A stretch of 8,750 nucleotides of DNA from Marinilabiliaceae bacterium. GTDB lineage: Bacteria; Bacteroidota; Bacteroidia; Bacteroidales; Marinilabiliaceae. The stretch covers positions 1 through 8,750 of the forward strand of contig JALVBA010000174.1 of assembly GCA_027010905.1 (NCBI GenBank), written 5' to 3'. Positions 1-6,125 of this stretch are shown one piece after another (the stretch's first letter is position 1; each line of letters starts with the position of its first letter). Under the pieces are notes generated by a model. It ran no database searches. It had not been told where the DNA came from and saw nothing but the letters and a program-made list of their open reading frames with translations. A program made the translations under genes and the position numbers.

Positions 1-128
1 AATACCGTCACAACATGAATTATTTGTAATGACTTCTATAAAAACACATGATTTGTCACCCACAAAATATAAGGTTTGAAAAACTGATGCTTTTATTGAC
101 GATTTAACTCCGGATGAATAATGCGGGA
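1..128. other. Unidentified DNA adjoining the broken hlyIII gene; possible insertion-sequence edge
   Basis: Similarity to the hemolysin III family stops abruptly at about position 128, and the remaining bases to the window edge do not encode the missing C-terminal part in any minus-strand frame. On the plus strand a frame is open from position 2 to a TGA at 77-79 (25 codons, ending SPTKYKV), which could be the tail of a gene, perhaps a transposase, but is too short to identify. The stretch next to the junction (TCCGGATGAATAATGCGGGA, 109-128) has the look of a terminal sequence of an insertion element. Only one side is visible, so no inverted repeat or target duplication can be checked. An ordinary deletion or rearrangement is an equally possible origin. 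Confidence 0.3.
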
Positions 129-625
129 TAAGAGTCCTTCAGAAGAGAAATTACTTATAAGTGGTTTTATCACAAACAGAGCCATCCATCCCATAAATAT
201 GTACATCAACGTTGATAAGAGAGAGAGTACCTGCCGGTAAAAAAAATCTTCAAAACAATACCGGTTAGTCCAAAACTCCACGAGATAGCAAAGAGCCACC
301 ATCCAATAGTACTGGGGAGAGTTAGCAATGCGAAAGGGGTGTATGAGCCGGCAATGAGAATGTATATGGCAGCATGGTCGAAAACTCGTAACCGCTTTCT
401 TCTCTCCGCATCTTTCTCTTTGTGATAAAATGTAGAGGCTGAGTAGAGCGTAATTAAACTCACCCCGTATGTTACCATACTGAAAAAATATGCCACTCCC
501 CTATCCGTCTCAACAGACTTGAGGATTAGCAACATGAGTGCCACAACAGCTAGCAACAATCCCAAAGCGTGGGAATAAATATTTATTCGCTCTTCCGCAG
601 GAGAATAGAAACCGGACTTTTTCAT
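93..625 (-). pseudogene. Broken hemolysin III / YqfA-family membrane protein (frameshifted and truncated)
   Basis: The first 139 codons (625 down to 206) encode a typical hemolysin III (PAQR-like) multi-pass membrane protein. Visible family features are EERINIYSH (residues 11-19), LYSASTFYH (60-68, with zinc-ligand His68), FDHAAIYILIAGSYTPF (82-98) and the FFTGRY segment. The reading frame then ends at Tyr-Gln-Arg-stop. Family sequence continues in another frame as LLSTLMYIFMGWMALFVIKPLI. Removing one CT from the (CT)5 tract read on the minus strand near 215-224 restores GRYSLLSTLMY, so this is a two-base slip. Even when repaired, the product ends about 20 residues later with unrelated residues (SRIIHPELNRQ). 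It lacks the last transmembrane helices with the HxxxH zinc ligands, so it should not be functional. The start ATG at 625 follows an AT-rich leader without Shine-Dalgarno sequence. Family members are about 200-220 residues, often annotated as hemolysins, with uncertain physiological role. Confidence 0.8.
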
Positions 626-666
626 TGATAAAAATCTTAGAACTATTAGAACATAATAATTTTTTG

Positions 667-699
667 TAAAGATATCGAGCTAAATTTATTTACCGCAAC
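667..699 (-). promoter_or_regulatory. Candidate Bacteroidota-type promoter for the hlyIII relic
   Basis: Read on the minus strand, GTTG (699-696) is followed after 21 bases by TATCTTTA (674-667). This is close to the Bacteroidota primary sigma factor consensus of TTTG, about 20 bases, TAnnTTTG, with one mismatch in each box. It lies about 42 bases upstream of the ATG at 625. The assignment rests on motif match and position only. Confidence 0.4.
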
Positions 700-740
700 A
701 GACAGTTGTAAACTTAGAACTAACAATTCGACATTTTAAA

Positions 741-748
741 TATCTTTG
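741..748 (+). promoter_or_regulatory. Candidate -7 promoter box for dcp
   Basis: TATCTTTG matches the Bacteroidota -7 consensus TAnnTTTG exactly and ends 47 bases before the dcp start codon, which would give a leader of about 40 bases. No convincing -33 TTTG is seen at the expected spacing, so the call rests on one box. Confidence 0.45.
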
Positions 749-795
749 CTTCCTCAATTTATCAAATCCTCAAACAAACAGATAACCGAATAACC

Positions 796-2823
796 ATGAA
801 CATACTACTACAACCATATAACACGCCACATCAGACACCACCTTTTTATCAGATTAAGGAGAAAGATTATCTTCCGGCTTTCAGGGAAGCTATTGCATCT
901 GCACAAAGTGAAGTTGATACTATCGTAAACAATGAGAAGAGACCTGATTTTAATAATACTCTGGATGCTCTTGAGAAAATTGGCAAGAGACTGAATGTTA
1001 TAAGTAATATCTTTTTCAACCTCCACCATGCCAACACCAATGAGAATATTCAAGCTATTGCCCGTGAGGTATCGCCACTCATTACAGAGTTTAGTAACGA
1101 CATACGTTTGAATGAGCAGCTATTCGCCAGGATAAAAGAGGTTCACAAAACAGCAGACAGAAAAGGTTTACGGGATGACCAGGTTCAACTGCTGGAGGAT
1201 ACCTACAAGGATTTTGTGCTTAACGGTGCACTGCTAACAGGTGATAAAAAAGAGCGATATCGTGAGATAACAACTGAGCTAGCACAACTGTCGCTGCAGT
1301 TTGGAGAGAACATTCTTGCCGAAACAAATGATTTCAAACTGCACATTATCCAAAAGAATGATTTGAACGGACTGCCTGACGGAGTTATTGAGGCAGCAGC
1401 CGCACTTGCCAAAAGCGAAGAGAAAGAGGGTTGGATGTTCTCTCTGCACTTTCCGTCGTATATGCCGTTTATGATGTATGCAGACAATCGTGAGTTGAGA
1501 GAGAAACTTTTTAGAGCCTACTCACGCCGTGGAAATCAAAATAATAAAAATGACAACAAAGAGATAATCAAAAAGATGGTTTCGTTACGGATTGAAAAGG
1601 CCAACCTTTTAGGTTTCAAAACTCATGCTGACCTCGTATTGGAAAAGAGTATGGCATCTTCAACTGAGCGGGTAACAGCTTTTCTACAAGAGCTGCTTGA
1701 TGCCTCACTTTCATTCGGAAAAAAGGATGTTGCTGAGGTTTCAGAATATGCAAGTCACACCGGGTTGAACGATACTCTGCAACGATGGGATTTTACATAC
1801 TACTCCGAAAAACTTAAGACAGAAAAGTTCGGACTAAACGACGAGATGATTCAGCCCTATTTTAAACTCGAAAACATAGAAAGAGGAGTTCTTGGATTGG
1901 CTGAAAGACTGTACGGAATAAGGTTCAATGAGGTTAACACAATACCAAAATATCACGATGAAATTAAGACCTTTGAGGTGCTGGACGAGAAAGGGAAGTT
2001 ACTTAGCATTCTCTACATCGATTACTTTCCCCGGCCTTCGAAGCAGGGAGGGGCATGGATGACCTCTTTCCGTGATCAATACATTAGTAACAACGAGGAT
2101 ATTCGCCCTCACATCTCACTTGTAACAAATTTTACCAGACCAACTGAGACCATGCCATCTCTGCTAAACTTTCGTGAAGTGGAGACTTTCCTGCATGAGT
2201 TTGGTCACGGATTGCATGGTATGCTTAGCAGAGTGTATTATGAAAGCCAATCGGGCACAAATGTATATCGCGACTTTGTGGAATTGCCATCACAGATAAT
2301 GGAGAACTGGGCAAGCGAAAAAGAGTGGCTTAAACAGGTGGGGGTGCACTACAAAACAGGAGAAACAATTCCTGATGACCTGATAGAGAAAATCATTGAC
2401 AGCACTATCTTTCAGAGTGGATATCAAACAGTGCGACAGCTTTCATTTGGTTTGAACGACATGGCATGGCATACACTAACAACACCTTTTGACGGTGATG
2501 TTGTAGAGTTTGAAAAAGAGGCGATTAAGTCAACTGAACTATTTCCTCCTATTGATGGCAGCTGCGTGAACACTGCTTTCTCTCACATCTTTGATGGTGG
2601 GTATTCAGCCGGTTACTACGGTTACAAATGGGCCGAAGTACTGGATGCCGATGCTTTTGAAGCTTTCAAAGAGAAGGGTATTTTCAACAAGGAGGTTGCA
2701 AACTCTTTCAGAACAAACATTCTGGAAAAAGGAGGTACAAAACACCCTATGGAACTATACAAGGCATTCAGAGGCAAAGAGCCGTCAGTTGAGCCGCTGC
2801 TAAAAAGGAGTGGATTGAGTTAA
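796..2823 (+). CDS. dcp: Peptidyl-dipeptidase Dcp, M3 family zinc metallopeptidase
   Basis: A complete 675-residue M3 metallopeptidase that removes dipeptides from the C-terminus of peptides and helps recycle peptides in the cytoplasm. The zinc-binding HEFGH motif is at residues 467-471 and the third zinc ligand is Glu496, 25 residues after the second histidine as in thimet oligopeptidase. The substrate-binding segment is HIFDGGYSAGYYGY (597-610). The wording SGTNVYRDFVELPSQI after HEFGH matches Dcp rather than oligopeptidase A, which reads differently there. No signal peptide or membrane segment is seen at the N-terminus (MNILLQPYNT), so a cytoplasmic location is inferred; some Bacteroidota also have exported relatives. 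The length is normal for Dcp (about 680). The start ATG follows an A-rich leader (ACCGAATAACC) with no Shine-Dalgarno sequence. It is monocistronic, divergent from the hlyIII relic and convergent with mutS, with only 44 bases between the stop codons. Exact peptide specificity is inferred from the family. Confidence 0.93.
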   Translation: MNILLQPYNTPHQTPPFYQIKEKDYLPAFREAIASAQSEVDTIVNNEKRPDFNNTLDALEKIGKRLNVISNIFFNLHHANTNENIQAIAREVSPLITEFSNDIRLNEQLFARIKEVHKTADRKGLRDDQVQLLEDTYKDFVLNGALLTGDKKERYREITTELAQLSLQFGENILAETNDFKLHIIQKNDLNGLPDGVIEAAAALAKSEEKEGWMFSLHFPSYMPFMMYADNRELREKLFRAYSRRGNQNNKNDNKEIIKKMVSLRIEKANLLGFKTHADLVLEKSMASSTERVTAFLQELLDASLSFGKKDVAEVSEYASHTGLNDTLQRWDFTYYSEKLKTEKFGLNDEMIQPYFKLENIERGVLGLAERLYGIRFNEVNTIPKYHDEIKTFEVLDEKGKLLSILYIDYFPRPSKQGGAWMTSFRDQYISNNEDIRPHISLVTNFTRPTETMPSLLNFREVETFLHEFGHGLHGMLSRVYYESQSGTNVYRDFVELPSQIMENWASEKEWLKQVGVHYKTGETIPDDLIEKIIDSTIFQSGYQTVRQLSFGLNDMAWHTLTTPFDGDVVEFEKEAIKSTELFPPIDGSCVNTAFSHIFDGGYSAGYYGYKWAEVLDADAFEAFKEKGIFNKEVANSFRTNILEKGGTKHPMELYKAFRGKEPSVEPLLKRSGLS

Positions 2824-2867
2824 CAGGCTCCTTCATACTATTACATATTTTGAACATGTAACTAATC

Positions 2868-5492
2868 TCACTTTACCCCAATCAGTTTTTTAATCTCATT
2901 AAGTTTATTTAGAGCCTCCATTGGAGTGAGATTATTTATGTCGATATGAATTATCTCATCCCGAATCTGTTTCAGCACAGGATCATCAAGCTGGAAGAAG
3001 CTGAGCTGCATCCCTTCGCGGTTATTTGCCACCTCATCCATCGACTTAGAGTGTTTACCCTGCCGGTGTGTATTCTCCATCTCGGCCAATATCTCCTCGG
3101 CTCTGGTCACAACACTTTTGGGCATACCTGCCATACGTGCAACATGGATACCAAAACTGTGCTCACTACCACCTCGCTTAAGCTTACGTAGAAATATCAC
3201 TCTGTTGTCAACCTCCTTAACCGATACATTGTAATTTTTACATCTATCAAATGTCTTCTCCATCTCATTCAACTCATGGTAGTGGGTGGCAAACAGCGTT
3301 TTTGCCTGAGCCTTCTTCTTCTCATGAATATACTCCACAATCGACCATGCAATTGAGATTCCGTCGTAAGTGCTAGTACCACGTCCCAACTCATCAAACA
3401 GCACCAAACTCCTCTGAGTAATATTATTCAGTATGCTTGATGCCTCATTCATCTCAACCATAAAAGTAGACTCCCCTCCTGAGATATTATCGGAAGCACC
3501 CACCCGGGTAAATATCTTGTCAACAACACCAATGGTAGCCGACTCAGCAGGGACATAAGATCCAATCTGAGCCATCAGCACAATAAGTGCTGTCTGCCTC
3601 AACAGAGCCGATTTACCTGCCATATTTGGTCCCGTAACAATAATTATCTGCTGTGTTGAATTATCAAGATATACATCATTGGGAATATACTCTTCGCCTG
3701 CCGGTAGCTGATGCTCAATCACCGGATGCCTGCCTGCTTTAATATCAATAGTTAAAGAGTCGTTTACCACAGGCCTCACATACCTGTTTCTTACGGCCAG
3801 TCTATTAAACGACAACAGAACATCCAATTTTGCCAACAACCCGGCATTCAGCTGTATTGCCTGAATATACTCCTGAAGAGCCAACACCAAATCGTTGTAG
3901 AGGCGGGTTTCGATAGCAAGGATTTTCTCCTCAGCCCCTAATATCTTCGACTCATACACCTTCAACTCCTCGGTAATATACCTCTCGGCACTCACAAGAG
4001 TTTGCTTACGAATCCATGTCTCCGGCACTTTATCTTTGTGGGTATTTCGTACTTCAATGTAGTACCCAAACACATTGTTAAAGCTAATTTTAACATTAGG
4101 TATGCCTGTCTCCTCAATCATTCGCGCCTGCATATTCTGCAGGTAATCTTTCCCTGAATAGGCAATATCACGCAACTCGTCAAGCTCAGAATATATACCA
4201 TAACGAATAACCTTTCCCTTATTCACGGCAGCAGGAGGCTCAACTTCAATCTCGCCGGCAATACGCTCTCGTATCTCCTTACAACCATTAAGCTGATCGC
4301 CTATATGTTTTAACGGTTCATTATCTGATGCCAGACAACCCTCCTTTACAGGATCAATGGCAAATAGTGCATTTTTTAGCTGCACCATCTCACGTGGAGT
4401 TAGCTTTCCTGCTGCAACCTTCGACACCAATCTCTCCAGGTCGCCCATAGGTTGAATAGAATCAGAAATAACCTCTGCCAAATCAGGGACTTTGAAAAAG
4501 TACTCCACCACTGACAACCGTCCCTCAATAGTTTTAACACTCTTCAATGGCAGTGACACCCATCTTTTTAGCAGACGAGCACCCATTGGAGTGTAGGTAG
4601 CATCAAGCACATCAACCAACGATTTTCCACCTTCGGCCGAGGAGTATATCAACTCAAGATTACGTGCGGTAAACTTATCAAGCCACACAAAACGACTCTC
4701 GTCAATACGGGCAAGACTTGTGATGTGTTTTACTTTGTTGTGCTGTGTAAGGTCGAGATAATGAAGGGCAGCTCCTGCAGCAGTAATACCATAAGTAAGG
4801 TTGTGCACTCCAAACCCCTTTAGCGATGCTGTTTCGAAATGTTTAAGCAAGCGGTCATGAGCCGAATCTTCGGCAAAAGCCCAGTCGTCAAATGCGTAAG
4901 TGTAGAACTTTGTACCAAAAAAAGCTTCAAACTGACTGCGTTTACCTTTCTCGTACAGAACCTCTTTTGGATTGAAACTTGAAAGAAGCTTATCAACATA
5001 AACACTATCGCCCTCAGCCATCAGAAACTCACCTGTGGATATGTCGAGGAAAGAGATACCTATCGCTTTTTTATCGAGGTGAACACTCGCAAGAAAATTA
5101 TTCTCTTTATGGTCAAGCACATTATCGTCAATGGCCACACCGGGAGTAACCAACTCGGTAACGCCTCGTTTAACAATTTTTTTTGTAAGCTTAGGGTCTT
5201 CCAACTGGTCGCACACAGCCACCCGCTGACCTGCTCTCACAAGCTTAGGCAAATATGTATCCAAAGCATGGTGCGGAAATCCGGCTAACTCAACAAAAGA
5301 TGCAGCACCATTGGCTCTTCGAGTTAATGTTATGCCTAAAATCTCAGACGTTTTTATAGCATCATCCGAAAATGTCTCATAAAAATCGCCCACCCTAAAC
5401 AGCAGAATAGCATCAGGATGCTTCTCCTTAATACCGTAATACTGTTTCATCAACGGAGTCTCAACTGCCTTTGAAGATTTTGCTTTTGCCAA
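2868..5492 (-). CDS. mutS: DNA mismatch repair protein MutS
   Basis: A complete 874-residue MutS1, the ATPase that recognises mismatches and small loops and recruits MutL. The mismatch-reading Phe-x-Glu is at Phe37-Tyr38-Glu39 in RVGDFYETF. The connector, core and clamp domains fill roughly residues 130-560. The ABC-type ATPase follows: Walker A GPNMAGKS at 621-628, signature region SDNISGGESTF, Walker B LVLFDELGRGTS with Asp700-Glu701, and the His of the FATHYHEL switch at 737. Near the C-terminus QLSFF (829-833) resembles a beta-clamp-binding pentapeptide. The start is TTG at 5492-5490. The frame is closed by a TAA seven codons upstream with no ATG between, and residues before the next ATG (Met15, in TPLMKQYYGIK) fit the MAK...ETPLMKQY form known from Bacteroidales MutS. 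No key residue is missing and the length is standard. It is transcribed alone, convergent with dcp and divergent from the small membrane protein gene. Confidence 0.97.
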   Translation of the reverse strand: MAKAKSSKAVETPLMKQYYGIKEKHPDAILLFRVGDFYETFSDDAIKTSEILGITLTRRANGAASFVELAGFPHHALDTYLPKLVRAGQRVAVCDQLEDPKLTKKIVKRGVTELVTPGVAIDDNVLDHKENNFLASVHLDKKAIGISFLDISTGEFLMAEGDSVYVDKLLSSFNPKEVLYEKGKRSQFEAFFGTKFYTYAFDDWAFAEDSAHDRLLKHFETASLKGFGVHNLTYGITAAGAALHYLDLTQHNKVKHITSLARIDESRFVWLDKFTARNLELIYSSAEGGKSLVDVLDATYTPMGARLLKRWVSLPLKSVKTIEGRLSVVEYFFKVPDLAEVISDSIQPMGDLERLVSKVAAGKLTPREMVQLKNALFAIDPVKEGCLASDNEPLKHIGDQLNGCKEIRERIAGEIEVEPPAAVNKGKVIRYGIYSELDELRDIAYSGKDYLQNMQARMIEETGIPNVKISFNNVFGYYIEVRNTHKDKVPETWIRKQTLVSAERYITEELKVYESKILGAEEKILAIETRLYNDLVLALQEYIQAIQLNAGLLAKLDVLLSFNRLAVRNRYVRPVVNDSLTIDIKAGRHPVIEHQLPAGEEYIPNDVYLDNSTQQIIIVTGPNMAGKSALLRQTALIVLMAQIGSYVPAESATIGVVDKIFTRVGASDNISGGESTFMVEMNEASSILNNITQRSLVLFDELGRGTSTYDGISIAWSIVEYIHEKKKAQAKTLFATHYHELNEMEKTFDRCKNYNVSVKEVDNRVIFLRKLKRGGSEHSFGIHVARMAGMPKSVVTRAEEILAEMENTHRQGKHSKSMDEVANNREGMQLSFFQLDDPVLKQIRDEIIHIDINNLTPMEALNKLNEIKKLIGVK

Positions 5493-5526
5493 GGTTAAAT
5501 ATTTTAATTGTTAAAAAAACGGAACA

Positions 5527-5534
5527 CAAATATA
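5527..5534 (-). promoter_or_regulatory. Candidate -7 promoter box for mutS
   Basis: Read on the minus strand this is TATATTTG, an exact match to TAnnTTTG, 34 bases upstream of the TTG start of mutS. No clear TTTG box is seen about 20 bases further upstream, so the support is the single box and its position in the divergent 91-base gap. Confidence 0.45.
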
Positions 5535-5583
5535 GATAAATAAAAATGTTTTGTATTTTTAACCATTATTAAAAAACAGAGTT

Positions 5584-5754
5584 ATGAATGAATTTTTGAA
5601 ATACGCTGGAATCATCCTTATCATTTTAGGAGTTGGAGTACTTGGTTATTATGCAATTAACCATATAACAACTAACGGACCTCTAGTTTTTGCTTTGGTT
5701 TTGTTGGTTGGTGGAATGGTTACGCATATTGTTGTTAATCGTATTCTCACCTGA
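5584..5754 (+). CDS. Small two-helix membrane protein of unknown function
   Basis: A 56-residue open reading frame from ATG (5584) to TGA (5752-5754), starting MNEFLKYAGIILIILG. Two hydrophobic stretches, about residues 4-24 and 33-52, are joined by a short polar turn (NHITTNG). This predicts a helical hairpin in the inner membrane with a short basic tail (VNRILT). There is no signal cleavage site, cysteine pair or known catalytic motif. From memory, similar tiny proteins of the form MxxxLKYxGxxLxxxGV occur widely in Bacteroidota, but I know no assigned function. Support for a real gene is the clean start after an A-rich leader (AAAAAACAGAGTT), the transmembrane pattern, and a strong intrinsic terminator 29 bases after the stop. 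It is divergent from mutS and seems to be transcribed alone. Confidence 0.75.
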   Translation: MNEFLKYAGIILIILGVGVLGYYAINHITTNGPLVFALVLLVGGMVTHIVVNRILT

Positions 5755-5782
5755 GAACAAGAACTTCACACGAACTTATCAG

Positions 5783-5814
5783 ATAGGCAGACTTCAATAG
5801 TCTGCCTATTTTTT
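5783..5814 (+). terminator. Strong intrinsic terminator after the small membrane protein gene
   Basis: A perfect 11-base-pair stem, ATAGGCAGACT (5783-5793) with AGTCTGCCTAT (5799-5809), encloses a five-base loop (TCAAT). It runs into a run of six T (5809-5814). It sits 29 bases beyond the stop of the 56-codon gene on the same strand. Confidence 0.92.
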
Positions 5815-5927
5815 GTCGGACATGGTAATAGTGTGGCGGGGTATAAGTCCTCGTACATGCCGAGTTGAAAGGAATAGTTAGTTATTGGCTAAGAGTCAAA
5901 ATGTAGGTATGATTTAAAAGTCAGCAG

Positions 5928-5947
5928 AAGCCATTATTAAGCCATTA
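5928..5947 (+). repeat. Nine-base direct repeat AAGCCATTA inside the intron-like relic
   Basis: AAGCCATTA occurs at 5928-5936 and 5939-5947, two bases apart. It lies exactly where the part resembling the reverse transcriptase leader meets the part resembling domain V, so it may mark the junction left by an internal deletion. Confidence 0.6.
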
Positions 5948-6003
5948 ATTGAAATCGCTACGTACGTAAGTATGCCTGATGGTGTTTGGTGGCGAGTGAG
6001 CAG

Positions 6004-6025
6004 CCCCCCCCTCTACTCTACTCTA
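6004..6025 (+). repeat. Eight-C tract followed by three CTCTA units
   Basis: A run of eight C (6004-6011) overlaps three tandem CTCTA pentamers (6011-6025). It lies at the 3' end of the intron-like relic, where group II introns usually have a single CTCTACTC-like sequence, so it looks like a slippage expansion of that end. Confidence 0.7.
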
Positions 6026-6049
6026 TTCCTATACCAACTAAAAGATATG

Positions 6050-6098
6050 AAAAATGCGCAAATAAAGAATCTGACGATTATCTATTTAGCGCATTTTT
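6050..6098 (-). terminator. Terminator of the aminotransferase-oxidoreductase operon, potentially bidirectional
   Basis: AAAAATGCGC (6050-6059) pairs with GCGCATTTTT (6089-6098). The stem can extend by AAATA with TATTT (6060-6064 with 6083-6087) around one bulged base (A6088), leaving a loop of 18 bases. On the minus strand the stem ends in a run of T, 28 bases past the stop codon at 6126-6128. The symmetric A and T flanks mean it could also stop plus-strand transcription coming from the intron-like region. Confidence 0.8.
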
Positions 6099-6125
6099 GT
6101 TTGATATTTGCTGTTAAATCAGTGT

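Larger units (their letters stand above)
5831..6027 (+). mobile_element. Probable group II intron relic without reverse transcriptase gene
   Basis: The stretch has several marks of a bacterial group II intron, in the right order and on one strand. It begins GTGTG (5831-5835), fitting the 5' consensus GTGYG. It holds AGTCAGCAGAAGCCAT (5919-5934), which resembles the leader just before intron reverse transcriptase genes. Then GAAATCGCTACGTACG (5951-5966) recalls the loop and 3' strand of domain V. It closes with a G-rich then C-rich stretch and CTCTACTC before an AT-type end (about 6027), as in domain VI. Complete introns of this kind are about 2-3 kb with a maturase of roughly 400-600 codons. 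Here only about 197 bases remain, most of domain I is missing, and the 5' strand of domain V is not recognisable, so it should be unable to splice or move. Identification is by eye and from memory of such introns; the exact ends are uncertain. The rest of the 5755-6125 gap holds only the two terminator hairpins. Confidence 0.45.

Noticed and set aside
2..79. Open plus-strand frame at the left edge as a gene tail
   Set aside because: Twenty-five codons with no recognisable motif may be open by chance; it is mentioned only as a possibility in the entry for 1-128.
2591..2803. Open frame of 70 codons inside dcp on the same strand
   Set aside because: It overlaps the strongly conserved GYSAGYYGY coding region in another frame and shows no protein family features.
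2841..2861. Small hairpin TTACAT/ATGTAA between dcp and mutS as a shared terminator
   Set aside because: The stem has only six AT-rich pairs with a nine-base loop and no T tract on either side, so it is too weak to call.
5079..5288. Plus-strand open frame opposite the N-terminal part of mutS
   Set aside because: It is a mirror frame of a well-conserved gene; there are no motifs and no promoter or terminator of its own.
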